From NCBI GenBank assembly GCA_900319245.1, contig ONNQ01000023.1, forward strand, positions 580-50,749: a stretch of 50,170 nt of DNA, given 5' to 3'. The translations under genes and the position numbers were made by a program. The notes below the pieces were generated by a model, which saw only the letters and a program-made list of their open reading frames with translations, was not told where the DNA came from and did no database searches. Position 1 is the stretch's first letter. Each line of letters begins with the position of its first letter. The DNA comes from an uncultured Lachnospiraceae bacterium (GTDB lineage: Bacteria > Bacillota > Clostridia > Lachnospirales > Lachnospiraceae). Below are positions 16,726 through 25,442 of the stretch, one piece after another.

Positions 16726-17670
16726 ATGAGTCGTTTAGAAAAAATTCCGGTACCCTGTATTGCCACATTCCTGAGTTTTCTGACTCTGGGTAATGTATAT
16801 GGAGGCCTCGGCTTCGTATGGCTCCGCTATCTGATCATGGCACTGGGCACGATTTTCATGATCTGCTATATCCTGAAATTGGCCATGTTCTCGAAGACAT
16901 GCCTGAGCGAGTATGAGCAGACGATCCCGGCCAGCCTGTATGGCGCCTTCAGCATGGTACTGATGGTCCTTGGTAGCTTTTATTACGAGATCGGTCTTCC
17001 CTTCGGCAAGATCATCTGGTTTATAGCGGTCGCGATCCATTGTGTTCACATCATTGTTTTTACGATCAAGCACACATTTGGCAAAGTAGTGATGCCCAAG
17101 AATTTCATCAACATGATGCCCAGCTGGTACGTTACCTACAACGGCTGGATGGTCGCATGTGTGACCGGCGGCAAGATGAACGCCGGCCCGATCCTGAAGT
17201 TCATCACGATCTATGGATGCATCATCTATGTCGTGCTGCTTCCGTTTATGATCTGGAGACTCTTCAATGTGGAGATCAAGAACGCCGCGTATCACACAAT
17301 GGCCGTTCTTCTGGCGCCCTGCAGCCTTTGCGTCGTCAGCTTGATCAATGTAAACGGACAGAACAACGGAATTGTCCTGACATTTATGTATATCTGCGTA
17401 CTGGCATCTCTGGCCTTTATCCTGTATAAGCTCCCGGATTTCTTCTCCTTTGATTTCTATCCGGGATTTGCGGGACTTACCTTCCCGATGGCGATCGGCG
17501 TTGTGGCGTCCCAGAAGATGGCCGGCTATCTGATCGAGAAGGGCAGCGAAGGCCTCGGCAATGCGGTCACCCAGCTCGTCGGAGTGCAGATTTTTGTGAC
17601 CACTATGCTGGTCGGTTATGTCATGCTGATGTTCCTCAGAATGCTTTTAAAGAAACAGAAGAGGGGCTGA
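16726..17670 (+). CDS. TDT-family (TehA/SLAC1/SSU1-type) anion channel or transporter
   Basis: The 314-residue protein has about ten membrane segments and begins with the typical KIPVPCIATFLSFLTLGN stretch of the tellurite-resistance/dicarboxylate transporter family. That family includes SLAC1-type nitrate/chloride channels, TehA and the yeast sulfite pump SSU1. AAGGAG lies upstream of the ATG and the gene follows the flavoprotein by 18 bases. Placed between a nitrate-reductase-like complex and a siroheme reductase, it most likely moves nitrate, nitrite or sulfite; which one cannot be told from sequence. Confidence 0.82.
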   Translation: MSRLEKIPVPCIATFLSFLTLGNVYGGLGFVWLRYLIMALGTIFMICYILKLAMFSKTCLSEYEQTIPASLYGAFSMVLMVLGSFYYEIGLPFGKIIWFIAVAIHCVHIIVFTIKHTFGKVVMPKNFINMMPSWYVTYNGWMVACVTGGKMNAGPILKFITIYGCIIYVVLLPFMIWRLFNVEIKNAAYHTMAVLLAPCSLCVVSLINVNGQNNGIVLTFMYICVLASLAFILYKLPDFFSFDFYPGFAGLTFPMAIGVVASQKMAGYLIEKGSEGLGNAVTQLVGVQIFVTTMLVGYVMLMFLRMLLKKQKRG

Positions 17671-17690
17671 CGCAGCAAATTGATCTTGCT

Positions 17691-17723
17691 TGTACAGGCC
17701 GCCCGCATTTGGCGGCCTGTACA
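17691..17723. other. Perfect 13-base-pair hairpin without U-tract between TDT and asrA
   Basis: TGTACAGGCCGCC (17691-17703) pairs perfectly with GGCGGCCTGTACA (17711-17723) around a 7-base loop. The next bases are GAATAGGATA, so it is not a classical terminator. It may be an RNA-processing or stabilising element that sets different levels of the upstream and downstream halves of the operon. Confidence 0.7.
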
Positions 17724-17766
17724 GAATAGGATAAATGGCTGGTAAGCAGCAGAAGGGAGGCAAAAA

Positions 17767-18792
17767 TTGGGTTATGTTCTGACAAAAGAAGGGTTTGACA
17801 AAGCCCTGAAGAAACTCGCGGAGGAGAGACTGATCTATGCGCCGGTCCTCAAGGTGGGTGAAGGAAGGTTTACGGACACGGACGTTGTCCGCTATGACTA
17901 TGTGACAGAGCTGTCACAGATCGAGCTTTCTAAGAAGTCCGATTATGCATTCAAAGAGATCCTGACGCCTCTGTCTGAGACCCTGTTCTTCTTTACAGAG
18001 AACGAGGTGAAGACAGCGGACAGAGACACCAGAGAAGTGATCGTGTTCCTGAAGAGCTGCGACATGCACGCAGTGCGCCGTCTGGACCAGATCTACATGA
18101 ACAACGGCATTTCTGTCGATCCTTTTTACAAAGAAGTGCGCGACAGACTCAAATTCGTCCTGATCGGATGTCAGAAGTCCGGCGCGGATTGCTTCTGCGT
18201 GGATATGGGCACCAACAAGACCACAGACGGTTATCTCTTCTCGATTGACGTGATCGGCGATGAGATTTACTGCGACGTCAAGTGCGACGACGTTGCTGCG
18301 ATCTTCTCAGAATGCGGCGGCAGAGAAGAAGCAGTAGAGCCCAAATATGTGACAGAGAACGCGACACATGTCACGATTCCGGCAGAGGTTCCGAACAGCA
18401 TTTACAAGAATCCCGTTTGGGACGAGTACAGCGTGCGCTGCATCGGCTGCGGCCGCTGCAATTTCGTATGTCCTACCTGCACCTGCTACACAATGCAGGA
18501 TGTGTATTATACAGAGAACGGAAAAGTCGGCGAGAGAAGAAGAGTCGGCGCTTCCTGTATGGTAGACGGCTACACCAACGTGGCCGGCGGCGGACAGTAC
18601 AGAAGGACCAAGGGAGAGAGAATGCGCTTCAAGGTCCTTCACAAGATCTTCGATTTCAGAAAGAGATTCGGCTATGACATGTGCGTCGGCTGCGGCCGCT
18701 GCGACATGGTATGTCCGGAGTACATTTCGTTCTCCGCATGCATCAACAAGGTCAACAAGGCAGTAGAGGAGGTGCAGAATGGGAGCAACTAA
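17767..18792 (+). CDS. asrA: Anaerobic sulfite reductase subunit A
   Basis: The 341-residue protein matches AsrA, the ferredoxin-like electron-entry subunit of anaerobic (dissimilatory-type, siroheme) sulfite reductase. Two [4Fe-4S] motifs are visible in the C-terminal part: C225-x2-C228-x2-C231-x3-C235 and C306-x2-C309-x2-C312-x3-C316. The start is TTG 17767, supported by GGGAGG 6 bases before it. It overlaps asrB by 14 bases, with the asrB ribosome site inside its last codons. It takes electrons from AsrB or ferredoxin to AsrC. Confidence 0.93.
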   Translation: MGYVLTKEGFDKALKKLAEERLIYAPVLKVGEGRFTDTDVVRYDYVTELSQIELSKKSDYAFKEILTPLSETLFFFTENEVKTADRDTREVIVFLKSCDMHAVRRLDQIYMNNGISVDPFYKEVRDRLKFVLIGCQKSGADCFCVDMGTNKTTDGYLFSIDVIGDEIYCDVKCDDVAAIFSECGGREEAVEPKYVTENATHVTIPAEVPNSIYKNPVWDEYSVRCIGCGRCNFVCPTCTCYTMQDVYYTENGKVGERRRVGASCMVDGYTNVAGGGQYRRTKGERMRFKVLHKIFDFRKRFGYDMCVGCGRCDMVCPEYISFSACINKVNKAVEEVQNGSN

Positions 18793-19585
18793 TATGCAGA
18801 ACAATCCTTATGTGCCTTGGCCTTCCAAGATCCTGGATGTGATCAAGCACACGCAGAAGGAATATACATTCCGTATGGAATATGTCGGGGAGGTAAAGCC
18901 CGGACAGTTTTTTGAAGTATCGATGCCAAAATACGGCGAAGCACCGATCTCTGTCTCCGGCATCGGCCCGAACTATGTGGACCTGACGATCCGCAAAGTC
19001 GGCCGCGTCACAGGGGAAGTGTTTGAAAAATATAAAGGACAGAGTCTCCTCCTTCGCGGACCTTACGGAAACGGCTTTGATACCAGCCTGTATGAAGACT
19101 GCGAGATGATCGTAGTCGCAGGCGGCACCGGCGTTTCTCCGGTACGCGGCGTCATTGACGCGCTGGCAGAGACCAAGGCACCCAAGGACAAGCATGTGAT
19201 CGTCGGCTTCAGAAGCCCTGACGACATGCTCTTTAGAGACGACCTCAAGAGATGGGATGAAAAGCTCGATCTGATCCTCACCGTTGACGGCGCACCGGAA
19301 GGCTACACCGGCAATATCGGTCTGGTCACCAAGTATATTCCGGACGTTCCGATCCGCGACCTTGAGACGGCGCAGGCAGTCGTCGTCGGCCCGCCGCCCA
19401 TGATGCGCTTCTCCGTGATGGGCCTTCTGCAGAAGGGCTTCAAGGAAGAGAACATCTGGGTATCCCAGGAGCGCAAGATGTGCTGCGGCCTTGGCAAATG
19501 CGGTCACTGCAGAGTCGGCGAGAAGTACATCTGCCTCGACGGTCCTGTATTCAACTACACAGTCAGCAAAGACATGATCGACTAA
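18779..19585 (+). CDS. asrB: Anaerobic sulfite reductase subunit B
   Basis: This 268-residue flavoprotein has a ferredoxin-NADP+-reductase-like fold: a FAD-binding beta barrel (GQFFEVSMPKYGEAPISVSG), an NAD(P)-binding domain (VVAGGTGVSPVRGVID), and a C-terminal [2Fe-2S]-type Cys group (MCCGLGKCGHCRVGEKYIC) as in dihydroorotate dehydrogenase subunit PyrK. It accepts electrons from NADH for sulfite reduction by AsrC. GAGGAGG 5-7 bases upstream supports ATG 18779. An in-frame ATG five codons later is a less likely start. Confidence 0.94.
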   Translation: MGATNMQNNPYVPWPSKILDVIKHTQKEYTFRMEYVGEVKPGQFFEVSMPKYGEAPISVSGIGPNYVDLTIRKVGRVTGEVFEKYKGQSLLLRGPYGNGFDTSLYEDCEMIVVAGGTGVSPVRGVIDALAETKAPKDKHVIVGFRSPDDMLFRDDLKRWDEKLDLILTVDGAPEGYTGNIGLVTKYIPDVPIRDLETAQAVVVGPPPMMRFSVMGLLQKGFKEENIWVSQERKMCCGLGKCGHCRVGEKYICLDGPVFNYTVSKDMID

Positions 19586-19610
19586 GGAAACGGGAAGGAG
19601 GAATAATACT

Positions 19611-20600
19611 ATGGGTATGGATGTGAATCTGAAAAAACTGAAAAAGAACGCCTTCCGTTACTCCAAGGTCAGAGGCGAGACAGCGTCCCGCGTTCGTATT
19701 CCCGGCGGCGTCATCGGCGCAAAGAGCATGCTCCGCATCACCGAGATCGCTGAGAAGTACGGCAACGGAACGATCTTCATCACGAACCGCCAGGGTGTCG
19801 AGATCCCCGGCATCAAGATGGAGGATATGGATGCGGTCAACAAGGAGCTGCAGCTGATCATCGATGAGTCCGGCGTCAATCAGGAAGTCTATGAGGGCGG
19901 TTATCCGGCCTCCGGCACCAGAAACGTGGTCGCCTGTCCCGGCAAGAGACTTTGCCCCTTCGGGTGCTATGACACGACGGCGTTCGCGCAGAGAATGGAC
20001 AAGGAGATCTTCCCCAACAACCTGCACATGAAAGTGGCCTTCACAGGCTGCTCCAATGACTGCGGCAAGGTTCGCATGGACGACTTTGGCATCATCGGTA
20101 TGACGGAGCCCCAGTATGATCCCGACCGCTGCGTGGGCTGCGAGCAGTGCGTCAAGTACTGCAAGATCCGTTCCACCGGCGCCCTTTCCCTTGTAAACGG
20201 AAAGGTTGTCAGAGACCCCAATCTCTGTGTCGGCTGCGGCGTCTGCGTCACTTACTGCCCGACCCGTGCATGGACCAGAAGTAAAGAGCATTACTTCCGC
20301 GTCGTCATCATGGGCCGCACAGGCAAGAAGAATCCCCGTCTGGCAGAGGACTTCCTGCGCTGGGCAGACGAAGAGAGCATCGTCAAGATCGTTAAGAACT
20401 GCTATGCGTACGTCGAGGAGTATATCGACAAGAACGCACTGGAAGGCAAAGAGCACGTCGGCTATATCGTCGACAGAACCGGATACGAGGAATTCCTCAA
20501 GTATGTCATGGAAGGCGTGGAGCTGCCTGAGAAGGCAGAAGTCGCATCCCGCATCTACTGGGGCGGCAAGCACTATGACAGAGTCAACGAACTTCACTGA
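19611..20600 (+). CDS. asrC: Anaerobic sulfite reductase subunit C (siroheme catalytic subunit)
   Basis: The 329-residue protein is the catalytic siroheme-[4Fe-4S] subunit. The coupled cluster motif is complete: C109-x5-C115 (CPGKRLC) and C147-x3-C151 (CSNDC). Two ferredoxin clusters follow: C174/C177/C180/C184 and C206/C209/C212/C216. The family reduces sulfite to sulfide with six electrons; related siroheme enzymes reduce nitrite to ammonium by the same chemistry. GGAAGGAGG stands before the ATG. It is the last gene before a terminator, 25 bases after asrB. Confidence 0.95.
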   Translation: MGMDVNLKKLKKNAFRYSKVRGETASRVRIPGGVIGAKSMLRITEIAEKYGNGTIFITNRQGVEIPGIKMEDMDAVNKELQLIIDESGVNQEVYEGGYPASGTRNVVACPGKRLCPFGCYDTTAFAQRMDKEIFPNNLHMKVAFTGCSNDCGKVRMDDFGIIGMTEPQYDPDRCVGCEQCVKYCKIRSTGALSLVNGKVVRDPNLCVGCGVCVTYCPTRAWTRSKEHYFRVVIMGRTGKKNPRLAEDFLRWADEESIVKIVKNCYAYVEEYIDKNALEGKEHVGYIVDRTGYEEFLKYVMEGVELPEKAEVASRIYWGGKHYDRVNELH

Positions 20601-20626
20601 TCCGGCATAATACGGTATAATGTGAG

Positions 20627-20658
20627 TACGGGGTCGCCCAGCGCGGCCCCGTATTGTT
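20627..20658 (+). terminator. Terminator-like hairpin after asrC
   Basis: TACGGGG-CGC (20627 on) pairs with GCG-CCCCGTA (ending 20653), followed by TTGTTTA. The weak U-tract may allow read-through into moeA. Confidence 0.6.
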
Positions 20659-20659
20659 T

Positions 20660-20683
20660 AGGGATACATTTAGGGATACATTT
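20660..20683. repeat. 12-base tandem duplication upstream of moeA
   Basis: AGGGATACATTT occurs twice in direct succession. A small hairpin (AATCCAT / ATGGATT) follows at about 20693-20712 in the moeA leader. Confidence 0.6.
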
Positions 20684-20746
20684 GGAATCGAGAATCCATG
20701 ATCCTATGGATTTTCAGGGGACATTTTCGACGAAAGGATGCGCGTT

Positions 20747-21991
20747 ATGGTAGAGAGACCGGATTTTGAGACAGCGAGAGACCTTCTCCTTGCATATACG
20801 CCGGTGACCGGCACGGAGGAGATCGGACTTAGCGGGAGTGCGGGCAGAGTTTTGGCACAGGAGATCCTGGCCGCGGAGGACGTGCCCGGTTTTGACCGGT
20901 CCCCCTATGACGGCTACGCGTTTCGTGCGCAGGACGTGCAGGGCGCAGATTCGCTTCATCCGGTGACACTGTCCGTTGTGGACGCGATTGCGGCGGGCGA
21001 AGTACCCCATGCAGCGATCACAATCGGCACGGCGGCGCGCATCATGACCGGTGCGCCGGTGCCAAGCGGAGCAGACGCCATCGTGCCCTATGAAGTGACC
21101 AGGTTTACGGATACCGAGGTCCAGATCTTTCAGGAAGCCGCTGCGGGGCAAAATATAGTCCGACGGGGCGAAGACGTGCAAAAAGGGCAGCGTTTGGCCG
21201 CCCCCGGCATCAAGATCGACGCGGGACTCTGCGGCGTCATGGCCGCGCAGGGCGTCTTCCGGCCCAGGGTCTATAAAAAGCCTGTCGTGGGGATCATCTC
21301 CACGGGAAGTGAGCTTGTCGATGAGGGACAGCCGCTGTCACCGGGCAAGATATACAATACCAACCGCTACACACTGGAGGCGGCCTGCGCGTCGCTCGGG
21401 TGCCAGCCGGTCTACCTCGGAATGGGAAAGGACAGCACGAAAGAGATTGCGGACCTGATCCTGCGCGGCGTGCAAGGTACAGACGCACCGCGTTGTGACG
21501 TGGTCCTCCTCACAGGCGGCGTTTCGGCAGGCGATTTCGATCTGACGCCCGACGCGATGCAGATGGCGGGGACGAAGGTCCTCATCCGCGGGCTGAACCT
21601 CAAGCCCGGCATGGCGGGTGCATACGGAGTGATCCAAAAAGACAATGCGATTCCAGTCCTCGCCTTTTCCGGCAATCCGGCCGCCTGTATGACGGCCTTC
21701 TGGCTTGTCGGCGCGCCGGTCCTTAGAAAGCTTGCGGGATGGAATAAGCCGCGCCTTACAGAAATCCGGTGCGCGCTGATGAACCGGTTCCCCAAGAAGT
21801 CAGGCGCGACGCGGGTTCTGCGGGGAAAACTTGTCTTCACAGAGGGAAAGGCCTGTCTGGCCATCGATGAAAAACAGGGGAACAGTGTGCTTAGTTCGGC
21901 AATCGGTACAGACCTTCTGGCGGTGATTCCAGCCGGCAGCGGTCCCATGGAAGCGGGAGCGGTTCTTAGAGGCTTTAGGATCACAGATTAA
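20747..21991 (+). CDS. moeA: Molybdopterin molybdenumtransferase MoeA
   Basis: The 414-residue protein inserts molybdate into adenylylated molybdopterin. MoeA signatures are RSPYDGYAFRAQDV, RIMTGAPVPSGADAIVPYE, the MPT-binding domain ISTGSELVDEG and LTGGVSAGDFD, and FSGNPAACMTAFWL. The length matches the family. ATG 20747 is chosen because AAAGG lies ~9 bases before it, while ATG 20738 directly abuts that site. With MobA-MobB it brackets the molybdoenzyme operon, so cofactor supply and enzyme are genetically linked. Confidence 0.94.
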   Translation: MVERPDFETARDLLLAYTPVTGTEEIGLSGSAGRVLAQEILAAEDVPGFDRSPYDGYAFRAQDVQGADSLHPVTLSVVDAIAAGEVPHAAITIGTAARIMTGAPVPSGADAIVPYEVTRFTDTEVQIFQEAAAGQNIVRRGEDVQKGQRLAAPGIKIDAGLCGVMAAQGVFRPRVYKKPVVGIISTGSELVDEGQPLSPGKIYNTNRYTLEAACASLGCQPVYLGMGKDSTKEIADLILRGVQGTDAPRCDVVLLTGGVSAGDFDLTPDAMQMAGTKVLIRGLNLKPGMAGAYGVIQKDNAIPVLAFSGNPAACMTAFWLVGAPVLRKLAGWNKPRLTEIRCALMNRFPKKSGATRVLRGKLVFTEGKACLAIDEKQGNSVLSSAIGTDLLAVIPAGSGPMEAGAVLRGFRITD

Positions 21992-22026
21992 AGTGAAAGA
22001 CAGTACACTTTGCGCAATCATTCGTT

Positions 22027-22032
22027 TATAAT
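22027..22032 (+). promoter_or_regulatory. -10 element before the binding-protein-like lipoprotein
   Basis: TATAAT in an AT-rich gap between moeA and the lipoprotein; the -35 is weak. Confidence 0.4.
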
Positions 22033-22087
22033 AATGAATACAAAAGAATTGTGAAAATGTCGGTTTGATAAGAAAAAAGGTGTAATT

Positions 22088-23413
22088 ATGAACAGGAAGA
22101 GCATAGGTGTTCTCCTTGCGTTCGTAACATGGTTCCTCCTGCTCACAGGATGTTCTGCAGGCGCGGGACAGAATGGATCCGGAACGAGCGCAACAAATGA
22201 AACGGCACAGGCTACAGAACCCGGGACAGAGTCTGTACTGCCGCGGGACGCAAAGATCGGTCTTGTATACGAGGAGGACATCGGCACATTTACAGAGCGC
22301 TTTACGGGAAGCCTCAAGGGATATCTGGCGCAGGCGGATATTGCTGACGATCACATTTTAGAGCGCGTTGTCTCAGCTGCGAATATGGAAGATACGATCA
22401 AGGAACTGACGGATGCCGGATGCTCGGTTTTGATCGTTGGAAACACGGGCGATGTTCCGGTTTCAGCTATTACCGACAATGCGCATAAAGCAGGCGTCCC
22501 GATCCTGTATTTTGGCATGGATCCCGGAGAGAAAGAGCGGGCGCGCTGGGAGAAGAAAGGGATCAAGGCGGCCTATGTGGGCGGCGACAATACCAAGGCG
22601 GCCCAGCAGCGGGCAGACATCCTTGACGCAATGGACTTTTCCAAGATCGATCTCAATGAAGACCGCGAGATCGGAGCGATCATTTTAAAGGATGCCGACG
22701 GATCGGATGCGGAACGGATTAACCTGGAGACGGTGGAAGTTCTTAAAGAGCGCCACTACACGGTGCATATACTGGATGCAGACGACGAAGAGTCGGGCAG
22801 CGAAGAGTCTGACGACTCGCAGGAAGCGTCTGCGGAAGAAGCACAGGAGAATCCGGTGGAAGAGTCAGAAGAGGATTCGGAAGCGGACGTAGAAGAAGGC
22901 ACCCCGGACGGCGAAAATGAAGAACCCCATGAAGCTATTTGGGAAGAAGATGCAACGCCGGAAGAGATCGAGCGGGAAGCAACCTATGAACTGGTGATCG
23001 GCAAGATGGAAGAATACGGCCGGGAACTGGAACTGATTCTCTGCGCCAATGACAGCCAGGCGGCGGGCGTATGGAAGGCAATCAGCGAGGAAAAGAGACT
23101 GGTTGGCCACGACGTGCTGATCCTGGGACTCGGCGCAGGGGAGGAGACCCTCCGTGAAGTGGCAAGAGGCAACATTACCGGCACCTTATTCAACAACTCG
23201 ATGGAACAGGCCAAGTGCACGGCAGACTATACAATCTCCTTCTTAAAAGGCATCGAAGTGCCTCATTACACTGCGTTCGACCATGTCAATGTGACGGTCG
23301 ACAACGCCCAGGAGATTCTGGACATCCTTTCTCTGCAGAGCGGCAGTGAGAGCGCGGGGGAGGATGCGACGGACGAAGAAGCTGCGTTGGAGGAAGCGGA
23401 AAGCGGATCCTGA
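22088..23413 (+). CDS. Periplasmic-binding-protein-like lipoprotein with acidic insert
   Basis: The 441-residue protein has a signal peptide and lipobox (LLTGC, Cys22), then a type I periplasmic-binding fold like sugar-binding proteins and LacI effector domains (AKIGLVYEEDIGTFTERF; VLIVGNTGDVPV; ILCANDSQAAGVWKAI; ILGLGAGEETLREVARGNITGTL). Residues ~231-294 break the fold with a highly acidic Glu/Asp/Ser-rich insert. The C-terminal tail is acidic too. No ABC or kinase partner is adjacent; glgB starts 63 bases later, so they may share a transcript. Sugar sensing or binding is inferred from fold alone. Confidence 0.75.
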   Translation: MNRKSIGVLLAFVTWFLLLTGCSAGAGQNGSGTSATNETAQATEPGTESVLPRDAKIGLVYEEDIGTFTERFTGSLKGYLAQADIADDHILERVVSAANMEDTIKELTDAGCSVLIVGNTGDVPVSAITDNAHKAGVPILYFGMDPGEKERARWEKKGIKAAYVGGDNTKAAQQRADILDAMDFSKIDLNEDREIGAIILKDADGSDAERINLETVEVLKERHYTVHILDADDEESGSEESDDSQEASAEEAQENPVEESEEDSEADVEEGTPDGENEEPHEAIWEEDATPEEIEREATYELVIGKMEEYGRELELILCANDSQAAGVWKAISEEKRLVGHDVLILGLGAGEETLREVARGNITGTLFNNSMEQAKCTADYTISFLKGIEVPHYTAFDHVNVTVDNAQEILDILSLQSGSESAGEDATDEEAALEEAESGS

Positions 23414-23476
23414 ACGGAGTTTCGAAAGATAGAGAAAGACAGCAGGTACATGCAGCACGTAGGAAAAGGAGGAAGT

Positions 23477-25303
23477 ATGGACTTTCAGAAGTTCTATATG
23501 GGCGACGTCTATGACGCGTATACGTATCTGGGCGCGCACGTAGAGGAGGACGGCGTCGTATTCAGAACCTTTGCACCGCAGGCAGAGAAGGTCATGATCA
23601 TCGGCGAGTTCAACAACTGGCAGGAAGAGCAAATGGTGGAGGCGGTCCGCGCTGAATTCTATGAGATTCACATAAAAGGCGCAAGACCCGGACAGATGTA
23701 CAAGTATGTCATCTATGGCAGGAACGGCAGAGTAGAACACTGCGATCCCTATGGATTTGGAATGGAACTGCGTCCCGCTTTTGCATCTATCGTAAGGGAT
23801 CTTGACGAATTCCAATTCACGGATGCCAAGTGGATGAAGAACCGCTCCAGAAATTTCGACAAGCCTCTGAATATCTACGAACTCCATCTCGGATCCTGGA
23901 AGCGCAAGGATGCGGACAGACAGGACGATCCTGATCGAAAAGTGGAGGAAGGCTGGTATCAGTACGATGAGATTGCAGAGGAACTGATCCAGTATGTCAA
24001 GGACAATCACTATACCCATGTAGAGTTTATGCCTCTTTCCGAGCATCCCTTCGATGGCAGCTGGGGCTATCAGAACACGGGATTTTTTGCCCCGACGGCC
24101 CGATATGGCACAGCGAGCCAGCTGCAGAAGCTCATCAATGAGCTCCACAAGGCGGGCATCGGCGCCATCATCGACTTTGTGCCGGCGCACTTCGCAAATG
24201 ATTACTACGCACTCAGGCATTATGACGGATCGGATCTGTATGAATATCCGGCGTCTGACGTCTCGGACAGTGAGTGGGGCAGCTGCAATTTCCTCTTCTC
24301 CCGAAGAGAAGTGGCCTGCTTTATGCAGTCGGCGGCGAACTACTGGCTCGCGGAGTATCATTTTGACGGACTTCGCTTTGACGCGGTCAGCCGCCTGATC
24401 TACTGGATGGGCAACGAGAGCCGTGGCGTCAATGAGTTCAACCTCGATTTTCTCAAGAAGATGAATTTTGGCCTGCATCAGCGGCATCCCACGGCAATGC
24501 TGATCGCAGAGGATTCCACCTCCTATCCCGGCTGCACGAAACCGGTGGACCAGGGCGGTCTTGGATTTGACTACAAGTGGGATCTGGGCTGGATGAACGA
24601 TACGCTGGACTATTTTATGAAGCAGTCCGGCGAGAGAGTCTCCTTCGCGGAGAGGCTGACCTTCTCCATGTTCTACTATTACAATGAGAGACACCTTCTT
24701 CCCCTGTCCCACGACGAAGTCGTGCATGGCAAGAAGACCGTGATCGACAAGATCTTTGGCAATTACGAGATGAAATTCCCGCAGTGCAGGGCGCTGTATA
24801 TGTACATGGCCGTCCATCCCGGCAAAATGCTCAACTTCATGGGCAATGAGATCGCGATGATCCGCGAGTGGGACGAGACCAAGCAGCCCGATTATTTCCT
24901 GCTGCAGTATCCTCTGCACGACAGCTTCCACCATTACATCATGGAGCTCAACAAGGTGTATCTGGATACACCTGCGCTGTATGAGAAGGACTACGATCCG
25001 GAGGGATTTAGGTGGATCGCGATCAACGATATGCAGAACAATGTGTACGGAATCCGCAGAAACGGCAGTAAAGAGAGTGTCGCGGCCTTCTTTAATTTCT
25101 CCGATCAGCCGCACATCTATGTGTACACGCCCAAGGAGGATGAGACGCTGGTACAGGTCCTCCATTCCGATTGGGAGTGCTTTAACGGAACGATTCCCAA
25201 GCCCGCACGCAGGAAAAAGATCAAGGCGCGTGGAATCGGAGGGGGCAAGATCGAACTGCCTCCTTTCTCCGCCATCCTGTTCGAGATCAAACAGGGAATC
25301 TGA
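23477..25303 (+). CDS. glgB: 1,4-alpha-glucan (glycogen) branching enzyme
   Basis: The 608-residue protein has an N-terminal CBM48-type domain (TFAPQAEKVMIIGEFNNW), a GH13 catalytic barrel and a C-terminal beta domain. Conserved GH13 regions are IDFVPAHF (I), GLRFDAVSRL (II, nucleophile Asp), LIAEDSTSYPG (III, acid/base Glu) and LPLSHDEVVHGKKT (IV). It makes alpha-1,6 branches in glycogen. The length is typical of the short Firmicutes form. ATG 23477 follows AAAGGAGG; the longer frame from 23450 lacks one. No other glg gene is in the window. Confidence 0.95.
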   Translation: MDFQKFYMGDVYDAYTYLGAHVEEDGVVFRTFAPQAEKVMIIGEFNNWQEEQMVEAVRAEFYEIHIKGARPGQMYKYVIYGRNGRVEHCDPYGFGMELRPAFASIVRDLDEFQFTDAKWMKNRSRNFDKPLNIYELHLGSWKRKDADRQDDPDRKVEEGWYQYDEIAEELIQYVKDNHYTHVEFMPLSEHPFDGSWGYQNTGFFAPTARYGTASQLQKLINELHKAGIGAIIDFVPAHFANDYYALRHYDGSDLYEYPASDVSDSEWGSCNFLFSRREVACFMQSAANYWLAEYHFDGLRFDAVSRLIYWMGNESRGVNEFNLDFLKKMNFGLHQRHPTAMLIAEDSTSYPGCTKPVDQGGLGFDYKWDLGWMNDTLDYFMKQSGERVSFAERLTFSMFYYYNERHLLPLSHDEVVHGKKTVIDKIFGNYEMKFPQCRALYMYMAVHPGKMLNFMGNEIAMIREWDETKQPDYFLLQYPLHDSFHHYIMELNKVYLDTPALYEKDYDPEGFRWIAINDMQNNVYGIRRNGSKESVAAFFNFSDQPHIYVYTPKEDETLVQVLHSDWECFNGTIPKPARRKKIKARGIGGGKIELPPFSAILFEIKQGI

Positions 25304-25361
25304 AACAAGAAAGAAACGGTTCAACAAGAAACTGTATAAAACAGTCAAAAAAGAAATAGTC

Positions 25362-25393
25362 AAAAAAACGGGGATCTGTCTGCAGATCCCCGT
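25362..25393 (-). terminator. Minus-strand intrinsic terminator (11-bp stem, tetraloop)
   Basis: ACGGGGATCTG (25368-25378) pairs perfectly with CAGATCCCCGT (25383-25393). The run of A at 25362-25368 gives a U-tract only on the minus strand, so it should stop leftward transcription coming from the sortase gene. It might work weakly for glgB on the plus strand. Confidence 0.65.
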
Positions 25394-25442
25394 AAACCAT
25401 ATCACAATATGATAAAGAACAACAATTGGGAGAAGTTTGCCA

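Noticed and set aside
23243-25405. 720-codon minus-strand frame opposite glgB
   Set aside because: glgB has all GH13 motifs on the plus strand; the antisense product has no recognisable domain.
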